DNA from: Thermoanaerobaculia bacterium | Lineage (GTDB): Bacteria; Acidobacteriota; Thermoanaerobaculia; Multivoradales; J023 | Direction: 5' to 3' | NCBI GenBank assembly: GCA_028066595.1 | Contig: JALCBJ010000031.1 | Span: 1 to 64,000 of the forward strand | DNA: 64,000 nucleotides | In this document: one piece after another, positions 33,809 to 43,010 of the stretch | How positions within the stretch are numbered: the stretch's first letter is position 1 | Layout of the letters: each line of letters opens with the position of its first letter | The notes under the pieces: model-generated | Told to the model about the DNA's origin: nothing | Databases searched by the model: none | The model's input: the letters and a program-made list of their open reading frames with translations, nothing else | Position numbers and translations under genes: made by a program

Positions 33809-35337
33809 CAGTGGACGTGTCCCGCTCGTAGCTGTTCGATGGCGGCCCGCAGATTCGACTCGGAATCGATGAGGAATTGCGCCGACGTCACAACCCGGTC
33901 GTCTTCCCCCACCCCGGAGACGATCTGCACGAAGCCATCGCCCTCGTGGCCGAGGAGTACCTCGCGCGGCTGGAACCTTCCGTCACCCAGCGCCGTCACC
34001 ACCAGATTCCGTTCGCCGGTTCGCAAGACGGCCTGGGACGGCACGGTGAGTGCGTTCTCCACGGCGGGTGGGTGGAGCTGGACCTCGGCGTACATGCCGG
34101 CGCGCAGCCGGCCACCCTGCCCGTCCTGGGGGTTGGGGACCTCGATACGAATACCCAGCGTGCGGGTCTCGGCCCGCAGCTCGGGCTCGATGAACCGAAC
34201 CGTGCCCGAGAACTCCTCGCCGGGAAAATACGAGAGCTCGATCTGGGCGCGCGAGCCGACGTCGATCCAGGCCACCTGATCCTCGTAGAGCTCCACGGTC
34301 AGCCATAGAGACGACAGGTCGGCGATCTCGAAGATGTCGAGCCCGGGCTTGACCGCCATGCCCTCCAGGCCGTCGAGGCGCCGGGTCACGAGTCCGTTCG
34401 CCGGGGAGCGCACCGTCACCGTGCGAACCACCTCCCCGGTTGCCAGTAGGTTCTCCACTGCGTCGTTCGGCACGTCCCAATACTCGAGCCGGGTGCGGGT
34501 GGCTTGTACGAGCTCCCGAGCCCGGCGCCGAGTGTCCTCCGGCGCTCCTGCCAGACTCTCGGCGTAGCGCTGCGCGGAGAGCAGCTCCCTCTGCGTCTGT
34601 ACCAGATCAGGAGCGTAGACCTCGAACAGCGGTTGGCCCGTGCGTACGGGCTCGCCCACATAGTGAACGTAGACCCTCTCCACCCAGCCGCTGGTCTTGG
34701 TGGTCACGGTGACACGGCGCTTCGGGTCGACTTCCAGGTAGCCCACCGCGTGGAGATCGCGTCGAATAGCGCGCCGCCGGACGGGCTCGATGCGCACGTT
34801 CATGTTCTGGACGACCTGTGGATCGATGCTTACTGCCGGACCTTCGGGAAGATCCCCATCCCTGTGATCCGCGGGCACCAGGTCCATGCCACAGATGGGG
34901 CACGAGCCCGGCTCCTGCTGGAGGATCTCGGGATGCATGGGACAGGTGTACAGCGGATCCTCGTCTTCCCCTGGATCCTGCTCGGTGTGCTGGTGCAACG
35001 CGTGGTCGGCATGGTCGGCATGGTCGGCAACGGCATGGTCGTCCATCGCCACCAGATCCATGCCGCAGATGGGACAGGATCCCGGCTCGTCCTCGATGAT
35101 CTCGGGGTGCATGGGGCAGGTATAGAGCGTCTCGTCCGGGGTCACGCGGGCGGTGGCCGTGACGCCCGCCAAGTAGGGCTGGCCACGCAGCCGCTCATCG
35201 ACGTGGTGCCAGCCGAAGGGATCCAGAAAGACGAGGGCCGCGAGCAGGAAGACGATCAGCGCGACTGTAGGCGTGGTCCAGCGAGACCTCGAGGGTGCGT
35301 CGTAGTCGTAGGTGTCGGAATGATCTGAGCTATTCAT
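33808..35337 (-). CDS. cusB: CusB-type adaptor with two metal-binding modules
   Basis: About 509 residues from the ATG at 35337, which lies 4 bases past the cusC stop. A single N-terminal anchor (TVALIVFLLAALVFLDPF) is followed by two copies of the heavy-metal-binding domain, YTCPMHPEI with SCPICGMDL, at about 72-96 and 129-153. They are joined by a His-rich linker (DHADHADHALHQH). The adaptor proper follows, with a barrel-sandwich segment (GWVERVYVHYVGEPVRTGQPLFEVYAPDL), helical hairpin and beta-barrel (RAQIELSYFPGEEFSGTVRFIEPE). The doubled metal site plus His linker would raise metal loading in the periplasm. It bridges CusA and CusC. Confidence 0.92.
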   Translation of the reverse strand: MNSSDHSDTYDYDAPSRSRWTTPTVALIVFLLAALVFLDPFGWHHVDERLRGQPYLAGVTATARVTPDETLYTCPMHPEIIEDEPGSCPICGMDLVAMDDHAVADHADHADHALHQHTEQDPGEDEDPLYTCPMHPEILQQEPGSCPICGMDLVPADHRDGDLPEGPAVSIDPQVVQNMNVRIEPVRRRAIRRDLHAVGYLEVDPKRRVTVTTKTSGWVERVYVHYVGEPVRTGQPLFEVYAPDLVQTQRELLSAQRYAESLAGAPEDTRRRARELVQATRTRLEYWDVPNDAVENLLATGEVVRTVTVRSPANGLVTRRLDGLEGMAVKPGLDIFEIADLSSLWLTVELYEDQVAWIDVGSRAQIELSYFPGEEFSGTVRFIEPELRAETRTLGIRIEVPNPQDGQGGRLRAGMYAEVQLHPPAVENALTVPSQAVLRTGERNLVVTALGDGRFQPREVLLGHEGDGFVQIVSGVGEDDRVVTSAQFLIDSESNLRAAIEQLRAGHVH

Positions 35338-35341
35338 GGCG

Positions 35342-36853
35342 TCACCACCCGGTCTTGACCTCGGCCGAGCCGAGGGTGTCGGAGGCTGGCTGTGTTGCGG
35401 AGGAACGTTCATGAGCTGCGTTTTCGAGGCGGAGCTCCGCCAGAGGCGTCGCGAGAGCACCCTCGAGTCGAGCCAGGGCTATCGCCACGTCGGCTCGGGC
35501 CCTGGCTACGTCCCGCCGCACTTCGAAGAGACGATGCTCGGCGTCGAGGAGATCGAGAGCACCGGTCTGGCCGGTGGAGTAGGCGCTGACCACCGAGGTG
35601 ACGGCCTCCTCGGCTTGGCGCTCGAGTACGTCGCGCAAGAGTTCCAACTGGCGGATTTCGAACGGCAGTCGATGGGCCAGATCGGACGTCTGACGCCGAA
35701 TCTCCGCCGCTTCCCTCCGAGCGTCGGCGCCGGCGGCATCGATTCGGGCGAGGGCCTCGGTGAGCTCGGCCCGGCGTGCCGTCCGCCACAGCGGCAGGGT
35801 CATCCCACCAGTGAATGCCAGCACGTCGCGCCCGTCGTCTTCGGGTGGCTGGCTACGCCCGACATCGTCCTGTCGACCCTCCACCAGGGTCCAGGACAGG
35901 CCGAAGTTGAACTCGGGTCGCCTGTTGGATTCGGCCAGCTCCTGGCCGAGCTGGGCCTGGTCGCGCCGCGCGTTCGCGGCTTCCATCTCGGGCCTCGTAT
36001 GCAACGCGATGCGGATGAGGGCCGTGGATCGAAGGCGTTCAAGATCCAGGTCGGTAAGAGTCGCATCGACGCTGGAGAGGGAGAATCTCTTGCCTGCGTC
36101 CGGCATCGCTTCGGGATCCGACGGCCAATCGCGCACGGCGTCCAACCGCGCTCGCAAGCCTTGACGCCGCGCATCGATGTCCAAGATCTCGGTATCGATG
36201 CGGGTCAGCTGGGCCTGGATCTTGATCGGTCCTTGGGCCAAGCCGGTGCCGGCTGCATAGCGAGCTCGCGCTGCCTCCTCGTGGCGCTCCAGGTGGCCAC
36301 GCTCGTCACGCAGGATGTCGTGCAGCGTGTCGAAGAAGGCGAGCTCCAGCCAAAGCTCGCGCGCCTGGGTGACGAGGCGGAGCTCCGTGGCCTGCATGTT
36401 CGCCTCGGCAGCCCGGACCGTCAGCGAGGCTTCGTCACGGCGCAGCTGTCGCCGGACCTTGGAGGGTATTCGCTGCGAGAGGCCGAGCTGGAGGCGTTGC
36501 GGGCCGACACGGGTTTCCGGCGGCAGCGCGAACACGGTCGAGTGCAGCATCGGATCGGGCAGGGATCCGACCTGATCGGGTCGACTGCGCCAAGCCTCGA
36601 TCCGTGAGCGCATGGCCTGGAGCTCGGGGTTCCGTTGCAGCACTTGCTCCAGGACGTCGCGCAGTGGTGGATCGTCCACCGCGCCGACGATCCGCCAGGC
36701 AGGGCTCGATGCACTTGTAGCTGTTTCGGTGGCGTGAGCGACGATCGGCTCGGCCACGGCGATCAGTGTCACCGTGGCGATCGCAAGGATCAGGCGCGAG
36801 CCCGGCCGAAGGCCGGCGCTCGGCCTGTCGCAAGACAGGTTTCGAGAAAGCAA
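35342..36853 (-). CDS. cusC: TolC-family outer-membrane channel of the Cus system
   Basis: A 503-residue TolC/OEP-family protein beginning with a TTG start behind GGGAG and a signal peptide (LILAIATVTLIAVAEPIVAHA). Two internal repeats of long helices are visible: PPLRDVLEQVLQRNPELQAMRSRIEAWRS and, in the second half, STGQTGALDLLDAEHRLFEVRRDVARARADVAIALARLEGAL, the typical OEP end. Conserved GxLPDPML follows the first helix (SLPDPMLHS). It lacks an obvious lipobox. First structural gene of cusCBA, with only 4 bp to cusB. It would form the exit duct for metal. Confidence 0.88.
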   Translation of the reverse strand: MLSRNLSCDRPSAGLRPGSRLILAIATVTLIAVAEPIVAHATETATSASSPAWRIVGAVDDPPLRDVLEQVLQRNPELQAMRSRIEAWRSRPDQVGSLPDPMLHSTVFALPPETRVGPQRLQLGLSQRIPSKVRRQLRRDEASLTVRAAEANMQATELRLVTQARELWLELAFFDTLHDILRDERGHLERHEEAARARYAAGTGLAQGPIKIQAQLTRIDTEILDIDARRQGLRARLDAVRDWPSDPEAMPDAGKRFSLSSVDATLTDLDLERLRSTALIRIALHTRPEMEAANARRDQAQLGQELAESNRRPEFNFGLSWTLVEGRQDDVGRSQPPEDDGRDVLAFTGGMTLPLWRTARRAELTEALARIDAAGADARREAAEIRRQTSDLAHRLPFEIRQLELLRDVLERQAEEAVTSVVSAYSTGQTGALDLLDAEHRLFEVRRDVARARADVAIALARLEGALATPLAELRLENAAHERSSATQPASDTLGSAEVKTGW

Positions 36854-36939
36854 GATTCGACTCCCGGGGCAGTTGGTTTCAGGTCCACGCGGAGCCAGCG
36901 AGGCTCATCGCGCGGATGCACTTCACCCGTGGAGGTCGA

Positions 36940-37302
36940 TCAATTCAGCCAGCTGCAGGCGAGGAGGTAGATCGCAGGTCCGTGACCGGCGGCTGGATCG
37001 TTCTCGGCAGGAGGATGGAACGTCCGACAAACATCCTGCGGTGCGGAGAGGTCCATCGCGTGGCTCAGCATGGATGCCTGGGAGCTGCCGTCCAAGGTCG
37101 CCTCGGAGTCAGCCGGTGCCGGTATGTCGGAGGACCCCTCCATGCAGGGCGGTACGTCGCCGCCACCCGTCCGCTCCGTCGCTTCCATCAGTGGGCAGCA
37201 ACAGGAGGCTTCCGTAGCCTGGGCCATGGAGCACAGCGCTCCCACCTCGCAACCGAAGGCGAGGAGGCTCAGGGTCAGGAGATAGAGGGCAGCTCTCCGC
37301 AT
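36940..37302 (-). CDS. Cys-rich small exported protein before cusCBA
   Basis: A 120-residue protein with a signal peptide (ALYLLTLSLLAFGCEVGALCSMAQA), then a CCCP motif, several Met and acidic residues, and a C-terminal hydrophobic stretch (GPAIYLLACSWLN). The Cys/Met content and position (86 bp upstream of cusC, same strand) suggest a periplasmic metal-binding or sensing accessory, but I recognise no family. CopL-like leader proteins and DUF2946-type proteins have similar layouts. A possible promoter with an internal palindrome lies immediately upstream. Confidence 0.6.
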   Translation of the reverse strand: MRRAALYLLTLSLLAFGCEVGALCSMAQATEASCCCPLMEATERTGGGDVPPCMEGSSDIPAPADSEATLDGSSQASMLSHAMDLSAPQDVCRTFHPPAENDPAAGHGPAIYLLACSWLN

Positions 37303-37308
37303 GACAAC

Positions 37309-37337
37309 AGCTTAGAGAAGGCCTTCCTCGAGGTCAA
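37309..37337 (-). promoter_or_regulatory. Possible metal-regulated promoter of the cus operon
   Basis: Minus-strand TTGACC (37332-37337) and TAAGCT (37309-37314) are 17 bases apart with the perfect palindrome GAAGGCCTTC (37317-37326) between them. MerR/CueR-type activators bind dyads in this spacer, usually lengthened to 19 bp. The distance to the ATG is only 6 bases, so the transcript would be leaderless; the assignment is tentative. Confidence 0.35.
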
Positions 37338-37456
37338 CGTCGGGAGGTCAAGCTCGCGTCAAAACTCCGGCTTGCCGGGCCCGGTCGGCACCGGCGGCCC
37401 GGAAGCGTGCAACGGGCCGCCCACTTCCGGGCGAAACTCCCCCTTGTGATCCCACG

Positions 37457-37494
37457 CTCGAGGAGATTGCGTTGATTTGCAACGACTTCTCGAG
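37457..37494. promoter_or_regulatory. Long imperfect inverted repeat upstream of the secreted protein gene
   Basis: CTCGAGGAG...GCGTTG-ATTTG-CAACG...CTTCTCGAG forms a nested inverted repeat with outer arms CTCGAG and inner arms CGTTG/CAACG, about 106-143 bases before the start at 37600. It may be an operator or a 5' leader hairpin. The rest of 37303-37599 shows no gene. Confidence 0.4.
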
Positions 37495-37599
37495 GCTCGA
37501 GGACGTGGCACGACGCTTGCCATTGAGGAGGTTCATCCATCGTCCTTCGTGCCTCCCACGGAGGATTCTCTCAACCATCCGTCGAAGGAGAACCCCGTC

Positions 37600-39999
37600 A
37601 TGTCGACCCCGAACCACCCTTGTCGCTGGACTGCTGTCTGGCTTCTCGTGCTCGTTGCTTTGCTTCTTTCAAGTCCTGCACTCGCTCAACCCGACGAAGG
37701 AGACACCCCCTTGGTGAAGGAGGAAGATGCCGTTTGGACCATCGTGGAGAAAGGCGACGGTTGGCTACGGGCAGAGATTTCCGACGCCAGTGACCCTCGT
37801 CGCGGTGTGGTGAGTGACCTGCTCTTCGTCACCCCGGGATCGATCAAGGACCTGCCTTTGTCCGACAAGCAGAAAGAAGAGCTACGCGGGGACTTCGGTC
37901 CACAGTTCACCGGCTCGAAGGATGTGGACTCCTCTTTGGACGGGTTCGAAGATCCGCTGGCGAAGCCGGCTACGCGACGCGAGAGTCCGGACGAGTCGGC
38001 GGATAAGAACTCCTGCTCACCGAGTCCGCCGCCCGGCGGCGGCAACGGTGGCATCATCATCGTCGACCTGCAGAATCTGCAGGAAGCCGAGCACCAAAAG
38101 GCCCTCTACGGCCTCGATGGTGAGCACGCCGACAAGGCGTTCGAAAAAGGCTGCTTCGGCTGGAACGACAAGAAGAAGACCAAGACCTGGAGCTTGGTCG
38201 AGAATTCGATCAGCGATAGCTTCAATCTCGGCGGTGGGTTCACGGGCAGCTACAACGTGCAGTTGCCGTTCCAGACCCAAGGCACCGCGACGCTGCGGTA
38301 CCGAGTAAAGAAGGCCGCCTGCATTCCCTACAAGTTCCAGTTCAAGAACGTCCAAGCCACGGGCGACGTGTCGCTGGCTGGAGATGCCAGCATCTCGGCG
38401 AGCGCCACCTTGGGTTACGAGTGGGAAAAGGAATGGCAGGTGATGAATCCGTCTCTCGGACGTATCAGCTTCTGGGTTGGCTTCATTCCCGTCTGGATCG
38501 ATTTCTCGTTGCCGACCTACGTCGGGCTCGGCCTCGATGCCGAGGCGACGGCGAGCGTCGATCTCGGCGCAGACTTCGGGGCCGCTGGCAGCTTCGACTA
38601 CACCTGCAATACCGACGACTGCTGTGGCGAGGAGGACTTCCAAGACCACTTCGATACCCAAAGTGTCTCGGCGTCCCTCGAAGCGAAGATCAACGCCCGG
38701 GCCAAAGCTCGCGTGGCGTTGAGGGCCGAACTGTGGGACGACAGCCTGGCCTTCGCCGAAGCCGGCGTCGGCGGTTTCGCTGGAGCCGAAGTCTGGGGTT
38801 ACTACGGCAATGCCTGTGGTGACGCAGACGGTGATGGCGACAACGAGACTGTCGAGGCCTTGGTCGCCGATGCCGAAGCCGGGTACGACTGGCGCTTCGA
38901 GATCGGTGGAGCCCTGCTGCCGGACAAGGACTGGACGAGGGAAGGCGGCCGCTTTCACCTCGGCTTCTGGGACCTGCTCGGAGACGGCGGTTCCACCGCA
39001 CTCTCCCCGGTGTTGGCCGGTCCAGATTCCGTCACGGTCGGCGAAACGGCCACCTACACCGCCAAGATGCGTCCCTGCTATCCCTACAGTGAGTCCGTCC
39101 GCTTGAGCATCGGCCCGGGATCATGGAACGGCAATCCTGTGATCGCCAAGCCCAAGAGCAATCAGGCGGCGGAGAATTCCACCTCCCTGAGTCGGACGTT
39201 CTCGCAGGCCGGCACGGAGACGATCCGGCTCACCGCCCTCGACGATGCCCAAGGCCGTGAGCTCGGGGTGCTGACCGAGCGTGATCTGGAGATCGAGGCC
39301 GACGCCATCGCGGCTCCGCTGGAGGGGCTCTGGTACAACCCGGCACGTTCGGGCAACGGCATCAGTTTCACCAGCAATTCCTTCGACGACTATCTCCTCG
39401 TCTGGTTCACTTATAAGTCGAACGGTTCGCCGATCTGGTACATGTCGGGTACCGCCCCGATGAGCGGTAGCAACTGGTCGAGCACCCTCTACAAGGTGAC
39501 CATGAATGGGGCGGGTGCGGTTTCGTCCACGATCGTCGGTGAGGTCGGTCTCGACTTCAGCTCGACGAGCCAGGGGACCTTCTCCTGGACGCTGAACGGT
39601 CAGAGCGGTAGCGAGCCCTATCGTTTCCTGCACGGTGCGGCAGGCCGTACCGGTTCCTGGTACCCACCCTCGGAATCTGGATGGGGTCTGGACGTCTCCG
39701 ACGGCGGCGGCACTCTCGTAGTCACAGCGATGATCTACGCCGGCGGGCAGCCGACCTGGGTGCAGGGAGTCGGAGCGAGCTCCTCGAACGCGACGCTCAG
39801 CCTGTCTCGTTTCACGAGTCCCGATCTCTGCCCGTCGTGCGGTGGCAGCACGCCGCCGACGTCCACGCCGGCCGGCTCCCTCAATCTGAGGATCGCCTCG
39901 GGCTCGTCGATGTCGGGCTTGGTCTCGACCTCGATCGATGCCGCGGGCACGATCTGGCAGCGATCGAACTTGCCGATCTCGCGTCTCACGGCTCCCTGA
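37600..39999 (+). CDS. Large exported protein with tandem GxWYxPxxSGxG repeats
   Basis: About 799 residues; the start at 37600 follows GAAGGAG and opens into a signal peptide (AVWLLVLVALLLSSPALA). The middle (about 180-480) is beta-rich and unrecognised, with CCGEEDF and an acidic GDADGDGDNETV turn. A region like an Ig-type fold follows (SVTVGETATYTAK). The C-terminal 190 residues contain two copies of a repeat found in secreted proteins of several bacterial phyla: LWYNPARSGNGISF with LVWFTYKSNGSPIWYMSG, and SWYPPSESGWGLDV with AMIYAGGQPTWVQG. It ends without a sorting signal, so it is probably secreted. A strong terminator hairpin follows at 40034. Confidence 0.7.
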   Translation: MSTPNHPCRWTAVWLLVLVALLLSSPALAQPDEGDTPLVKEEDAVWTIVEKGDGWLRAEISDASDPRRGVVSDLLFVTPGSIKDLPLSDKQKEELRGDFGPQFTGSKDVDSSLDGFEDPLAKPATRRESPDESADKNSCSPSPPPGGGNGGIIIVDLQNLQEAEHQKALYGLDGEHADKAFEKGCFGWNDKKKTKTWSLVENSISDSFNLGGGFTGSYNVQLPFQTQGTATLRYRVKKAACIPYKFQFKNVQATGDVSLAGDASISASATLGYEWEKEWQVMNPSLGRISFWVGFIPVWIDFSLPTYVGLGLDAEATASVDLGADFGAAGSFDYTCNTDDCCGEEDFQDHFDTQSVSASLEAKINARAKARVALRAELWDDSLAFAEAGVGGFAGAEVWGYYGNACGDADGDGDNETVEALVADAEAGYDWRFEIGGALLPDKDWTREGGRFHLGFWDLLGDGGSTALSPVLAGPDSVTVGETATYTAKMRPCYPYSESVRLSIGPGSWNGNPVIAKPKSNQAAENSTSLSRTFSQAGTETIRLTALDDAQGRELGVLTERDLEIEADAIAAPLEGLWYNPARSGNGISFTSNSFDDYLLVWFTYKSNGSPIWYMSGTAPMSGSNWSSTLYKVTMNGAGAVSSTIVGEVGLDFSSTSQGTFSWTLNGQSGSEPYRFLHGAAGRTGSWYPPSESGWGLDVSDGGGTLVVTAMIYAGGQPTWVQGVGASSSNATLSLSRFTSPDLCPSCGGSTPPTSTPAGSLNLRIASGSSMSGLVSTSIDAAGTIWQRSNLPISRLTAP

Positions 40000-40033
40000 A
40001 CAGAGTCGCCTTCCGATTCTCGGGACGCGTGGA

Positions 40034-40065
40034 GCACCGGCGGGGGCAAGGATCCCCGCCGGTGC
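40034..40065 (+). terminator. Terminator hairpin after the secreted protein gene
   Basis: GCACCGGCGGGG and CCCCGCCGGTGC form a perfect 12-bp stem with an 8-base loop, 35 bases past the stop at 39999, followed by TGTCTGTTT. It is GC-rich and stable, with only a short T-rich tail. Confidence 0.7.
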
Positions 40066-40184
40066 TGTCTGTTTCGCGGGGCCGAAGCCTGAGTGTCTTC
40101 GATGCTACTCTGACCTGAACGGTCAGGGAGAACCACAAGATACCGGGACCAGACGGCCACACCGAGACCCTCGGGTCGACTTCG

Positions 40185-43010
40185 ATGCGCACCGGTTCGA
40201 CGGCCGGCTCCCAGGTGCTGGCGCAGGGCACCGCATTGGGCCGCTACTTCGTCTTGCACAAGCTGGGCGAAGGCGGGATGGGTCAGGTCTACGCTGCCTA
40301 TGACCCCGAGCTCGATCGCCGGCTCGCGATCAAGGTCCTGCATTTCGGGGCAGACGACCCGACGCTCGCCTCCAGATTGCGCCAGGAGGGGAGAGCGCTC
40401 GCCAGACTGCGTCACCCCAATGTGGTGACCGTTTTCGACGTCGGCATCGCCGAACACGGTCTTTTCATCGCCACCGAGCTGGTGGACGGTATGACCGTGG
40501 ACAGCTGGCTGCGCGCGAGTCAGCGGACCTGGCGTGAAGTTCTGGACGTCTTCGTCGACGTAGGGGAAGGGGTGGCAGCGGCCCACGCGCAAGGACTGGT
40601 CCATCGAGACCTGAAGCCCGGCAACATGATGGTCACGGGGGACGGACGCGGCGTGGTGTTGGATTTCGGCATCGCGCGCGATGCCGAAACCTCCGAAGGC
40701 AGCGTGGTGGATCCGGCAGCCCTGGTGCGCGGAGGCCCGCTCGGCGCGGAGTCGACGATGTCCGGCCGGGCTGCAGGGACCCCGGCGTTCATGGCTCCGG
40801 AGCAAAAGGCCGGTCAGCGTGTTGGCCCCGCTGCAGACGTCTATAGCTATTGCCTGTCGCTCTTCTACGCCCTCTACGGGCAGCTGCCGAAGGAGGACGA
40901 TCCCACCGGAGATCCCGCGGACGGCCACGTCGCCTCGGCTCTTCCCGGCAAGGCCGTGCCGGCGAGGTTGCGGCGATGGGTACGCAGTGGCTTGCGTACC
41001 GATCCAGAACGACGACCCAGGTCGATGAAGGCTCTGGTTCGAGACCTTCGCCGCCTACGCGATCGCCGCCGCAACGTAGCCCGCCAGGTCGGCACGTTTG
41101 TCCTCGCATTTGTGGCGCTGACCGGACTCTGGCTCTGGCGGCAGGGTGATCGGGCGTGCGCATCGGCTGGGGATCCGATCCAGGAGGTTTGGAACGCTTC
41201 GCGCAGCCAAGGTCTGGAGCAGACACTCCTCGCGACGGAACGTCCGTTTGCCGCTGGCGTTTGGAAGACCGTGCGCGGCGCTCTCGACGCCTACTCGGCG
41301 GACTGGAGGGAGAGCGCGGAATCCTGGTGCAAGTCTGCTCGAGACGGGAGTCAGTCCGCGGAGCTCTTCGACCTTCGCACCGAATGTCTGAGCCAGCGGG
41401 CCCGCGACATGGAAGCGACTCTCGCCGTGTTGACGGAGGACCCCGGCCGTCGATTGCTGCGGGCCGTGGACATGGTGAACCAGCTTCCTCCTGTGTCCGA
41501 TTGCTTGGACATCCGAGCGCTACGGGCACCGGTGCAGCCGCCGGCCGGTCCGGAGATGGCACGTCAGTTGGATGCACTGCGAGAGGGCCAGGCCCGAGTT
41601 CGGGCACTGTGGGCGGCCGGCGAGTTCGAGCCGGCCCGCGACCTGGTGGCCGACCTTCTGCCGGACGCCCGGAGCTTGGGTCACTGGCCTCTGACCGCCG
41701 AGCTCCTCTATCAGCGAGGCCTGGTCGAGAACGCCGGCTTGGAGCCCGAGGCTGCTGAAACGCTGAAGGAGGCCGTGGTAGCGGCCGGTGCTGGACATCA
41801 CGTTCGGCTCACCGCGGAGATCTTGATTCGACTGGTACGGGTGGCGACCCTACAATCACAAGACTTCGAAGCCGCGAATTCCTACGCCGAGCAGGCGGCC
41901 TCCGCCTTGGGTGCCTTGGGACGACCCGCAGACCTGGCCGCCCGGCTCGAGGAACAGCTCGCTCTGCGCGCTCGCCAGCAGGGACACTACGACGATGCGC
42001 TGCGCCATCTCCTCGCCGCGCTGGATTGGAAGGTCGAGGCGTTGGGTCCGCGACATCCTGGTGTTTCTGACACCCTGCTACGCCTCGGCAAGGTCTACGC
42101 GGCGCTCAAGCAACCGGCAAGAGCCAAGGACCATCTCGCGAGGGCATTGGAGATCCAGCTCCAGACATTGGGTGAAGCACATCCTGCGGTGGCCGAAACC
42201 CATGTCGAGATGGGTACACTCGCGCGGGTGGAGCTCGATCTCGCTTCCGCGCTGGAACACCATGGCCGAGCTTCGGCGATCTATCTGCGAGTGCATGGCT
42301 CCGAAAGCCCGAAAAATGCACAGTCGCTCACCTACCTCGCCGAGCTTCAGGTGCTGGACGGTCAAAGCGAGCAGGCGCAGGCCTCGTTCGACGAAGCGCT
42401 ACGGGTCCTTCGGGAGGTCCACGGTCCGCGAAGCGAGAGTGTCGCCGTGGTCCTCGCCACCATGGCGAGTGCCTGGACCGAAGCGGGAGACGACGCCGCG
42501 GCTCTGCAACCGTACGGTGAAGCCCTGGATATCTACCGATCGATCTATGGCGCTGATCATTGGGGCGTCGGTAGCCTGCACTTCAACCTCGCGACCGTCC
42601 AGCTGAGGCTCGGCCGCTACGAAGACGCCGCGGGCGGATTCGATACAGCCGGCGAGATCTATCGATCCTCTCTGGGCCCGGATCACCCCCTGGTGACGAA
42701 CGCGTTGACCGGACAAGGGGATGCACTGGTTCGTCAGGGTCTCAGCTCGCGAGCTCTGCCGCTACTGCGCCGCGCGATGCAGCGCGACCGGGATGCCGTA
42801 GAGGCCAGAGGGCCAAAGGAACGGGCCGACACGGCTTTCGCGCTCGCACGAGCGCTCGATCCAGAGGACGAGGAGGCACGACAACTGGCGGAGATGGCGC
42901 GCGAGCTCTATTCGTCGGTGTCGGCTTCCAGTGAGCGAGAGCTCGGAGAGGTGGAGCAGTGGCTGGCGGAGACCCGTAGCCATCACGTGGCCTCGAGCCC
43001 GAGCCGCTGA
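40185..43010 (+). CDS. Ser/Thr protein kinase with TPR tail, second copy
   Basis: A 941-residue kinase. The catalytic domain (about 20-290) has LGEGGMGQVYAAYD, Lys50 in LAIKVLHF, VHRDLKPGN (139-147) and LDFGIAR (159-165), so it should be active. One membrane helix at about 303-318 (TFVLAFVALTGLWLW) is followed by a C-terminal half rich in TPR repeats (GHYDDALRHLLAALDWKVEAL, YEDAAGGFDTAGEIYRSSLG). Two Cys follow the helix. Its 3' end overlaps the convergent FHA-AAA+ regulator by 28 bp. FHA domains bind phosphothreonine, so the neighbour is a natural substrate or reader of this kinase. Confidence 0.9.
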   Translation: MRTGSTAGSQVLAQGTALGRYFVLHKLGEGGMGQVYAAYDPELDRRLAIKVLHFGADDPTLASRLRQEGRALARLRHPNVVTVFDVGIAEHGLFIATELVDGMTVDSWLRASQRTWREVLDVFVDVGEGVAAAHAQGLVHRDLKPGNMMVTGDGRGVVLDFGIARDAETSEGSVVDPAALVRGGPLGAESTMSGRAAGTPAFMAPEQKAGQRVGPAADVYSYCLSLFYALYGQLPKEDDPTGDPADGHVASALPGKAVPARLRRWVRSGLRTDPERRPRSMKALVRDLRRLRDRRRNVARQVGTFVLAFVALTGLWLWRQGDRACASAGDPIQEVWNASRSQGLEQTLLATERPFAAGVWKTVRGALDAYSADWRESAESWCKSARDGSQSAELFDLRTECLSQRARDMEATLAVLTEDPGRRLLRAVDMVNQLPPVSDCLDIRALRAPVQPPAGPEMARQLDALREGQARVRALWAAGEFEPARDLVADLLPDARSLGHWPLTAELLYQRGLVENAGLEPEAAETLKEAVVAAGAGHHVRLTAEILIRLVRVATLQSQDFEAANSYAEQAASALGALGRPADLAARLEEQLALRARQQGHYDDALRHLLAALDWKVEALGPRHPGVSDTLLRLGKVYAALKQPARAKDHLARALEIQLQTLGEAHPAVAETHVEMGTLARVELDLASALEHHGRASAIYLRVHGSESPKNAQSLTYLAELQVLDGQSEQAQASFDEALRVLREVHGPRSESVAVVLATMASAWTEAGDDAAALQPYGEALDIYRSIYGADHWGVGSLHFNLATVQLRLGRYEDAAGGFDTAGEIYRSSLGPDHPLVTNALTGQGDALVRQGLSSRALPLLRRAMQRDRDAVEARGPKERADTAFALARALDPEDEEARQLAEMARELYSSVSASSERELGEVEQWLAETRSHHVASSPSR

